DNA from: CAYSHJ01 sp964589725
Lineage (GTDB): Bacteria; Planctomycetota; Planctomycetia; Planctomycetales; Planctomycetaceae
Length of the DNA: 22,760 nucleotides
Direction of reading: 5' to 3'
Assembly (NCBI GenBank): GCA_964589725.1
Contig: CAZPUJ010000261.1
Span: 1-22,760, forward strand
In this document: piece by piece, positions 22,617 to 22,760 of the stretch
Layout: each line of letters opens with the position of its first letter
Position numbering within the stretch: the stretch's first letter is position 1
Notes under the pieces: model-generated
Databases searched by the model: none
What the model saw: the letters and a program-made list of their open reading frames with translations, nothing else
Told to the model about the DNA's origin: nothing
Program-made: the position numbers and the translations under genes

Positions 22617-22760
22617 ATGAATCTGACCGGCGTGCGAGCGCTCCCTCACGATCAGTAGGGCAAAACGTACCGGCCCAGACGAGTGCTCGCAAGGGTCCGT
22701 CGCAGGCTTTGCGAGGTTATGGCTGAGCGGTATCTTTGGAAGCCTGCAAAGTCGTCGTGC

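Overview
The window looks like a chromosome segment from a planctomycete (Planctomycetales-like). Several independent signs agree. A secreted RTX-type protein carries the VERLEDRSLLS leader motif typical of planctomycete exported proteins. A Tat-exported sugar-phosphate isomerase/epimerase is present. Many GC-rich palindromic intergenic repeats occur whose chance translations give YKPDAQA and NPKRQRG peptides. The protein mix (DUF1569, RraA-like, NHL, PP2C, DUF3592) also fits. Assignment to a genus is not possible from the sequence alone. There is no phage, plasmid, CRISPR or defence locus; this is mostly housekeeping and metabolic chromosome with an unusually heavy load of small repeats.

Layout, left to right. 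1-798 (-): C-terminally cut RTX/LEDR surface protein. 799-1626: gene-free, packed with repeats and a possible ATPase-gene remnant. 1627-3446 (+): maf nucleotide pyrophosphatase, overlapping a DUF3592 membrane protein whose last codons lie inside a MITE-like element. 3763-5124 (+): membrane-anchored PP2C phosphatase. 5460-7174 (+): pntAB-pntB, the membrane halves of a proton-translocating transhydrogenase. 7232-10116 (-): pntAA, nnrE and a TerC-family protein, converging on pntB. 10407-10625 (+): a tiny one-helix membrane protein with its own terminator. 10657-11520 (-): Tat-exported isomerase-like protein. 11521-12095: no gene, but an orphan + strand terminator. 12096-12836 (-): RraA-family protein. 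13182-14996 (+): DUF1569, SufE and DUF309 proteins. 15121-19119 (-): truncated NHL protein, BtuF-like binding protein, FAD-dependent reductase and cyclopropane-fatty-acid synthase. 19600-21468 (+): P1B ATPase with a TPC motif. 21603-22475 (-): CHAD protein. 22542-22616 (-): tRNA-His with a strong terminator.

Functional themes. The central block is about nicotinamide nucleotides: the transhydrogenase exchanges hydride between NADH and NADP+, and NnrE repairs the damaged hydrates NADHX and NADPHX. Its three transhydrogenase subunits are split over two convergent transcription units, which is unusual. The cfa and FAD-reductase genes form a probable lipid-modifying pair. The maf and DUF3592 genes are translationally coupled.

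The most interesting non-gene signal is the repeat ecology. One roughly 144-bp element has 14-bp terminal inverted repeats and flanking 11-bp direct repeats, so it looks like a transposed non-autonomous element, and it rewrote the C-terminus of its neighbour. Another repeat supplies the last residues and stop codon of PntAA. A 75-bp palindrome is inserted in frame in the leader of the RTX protein.
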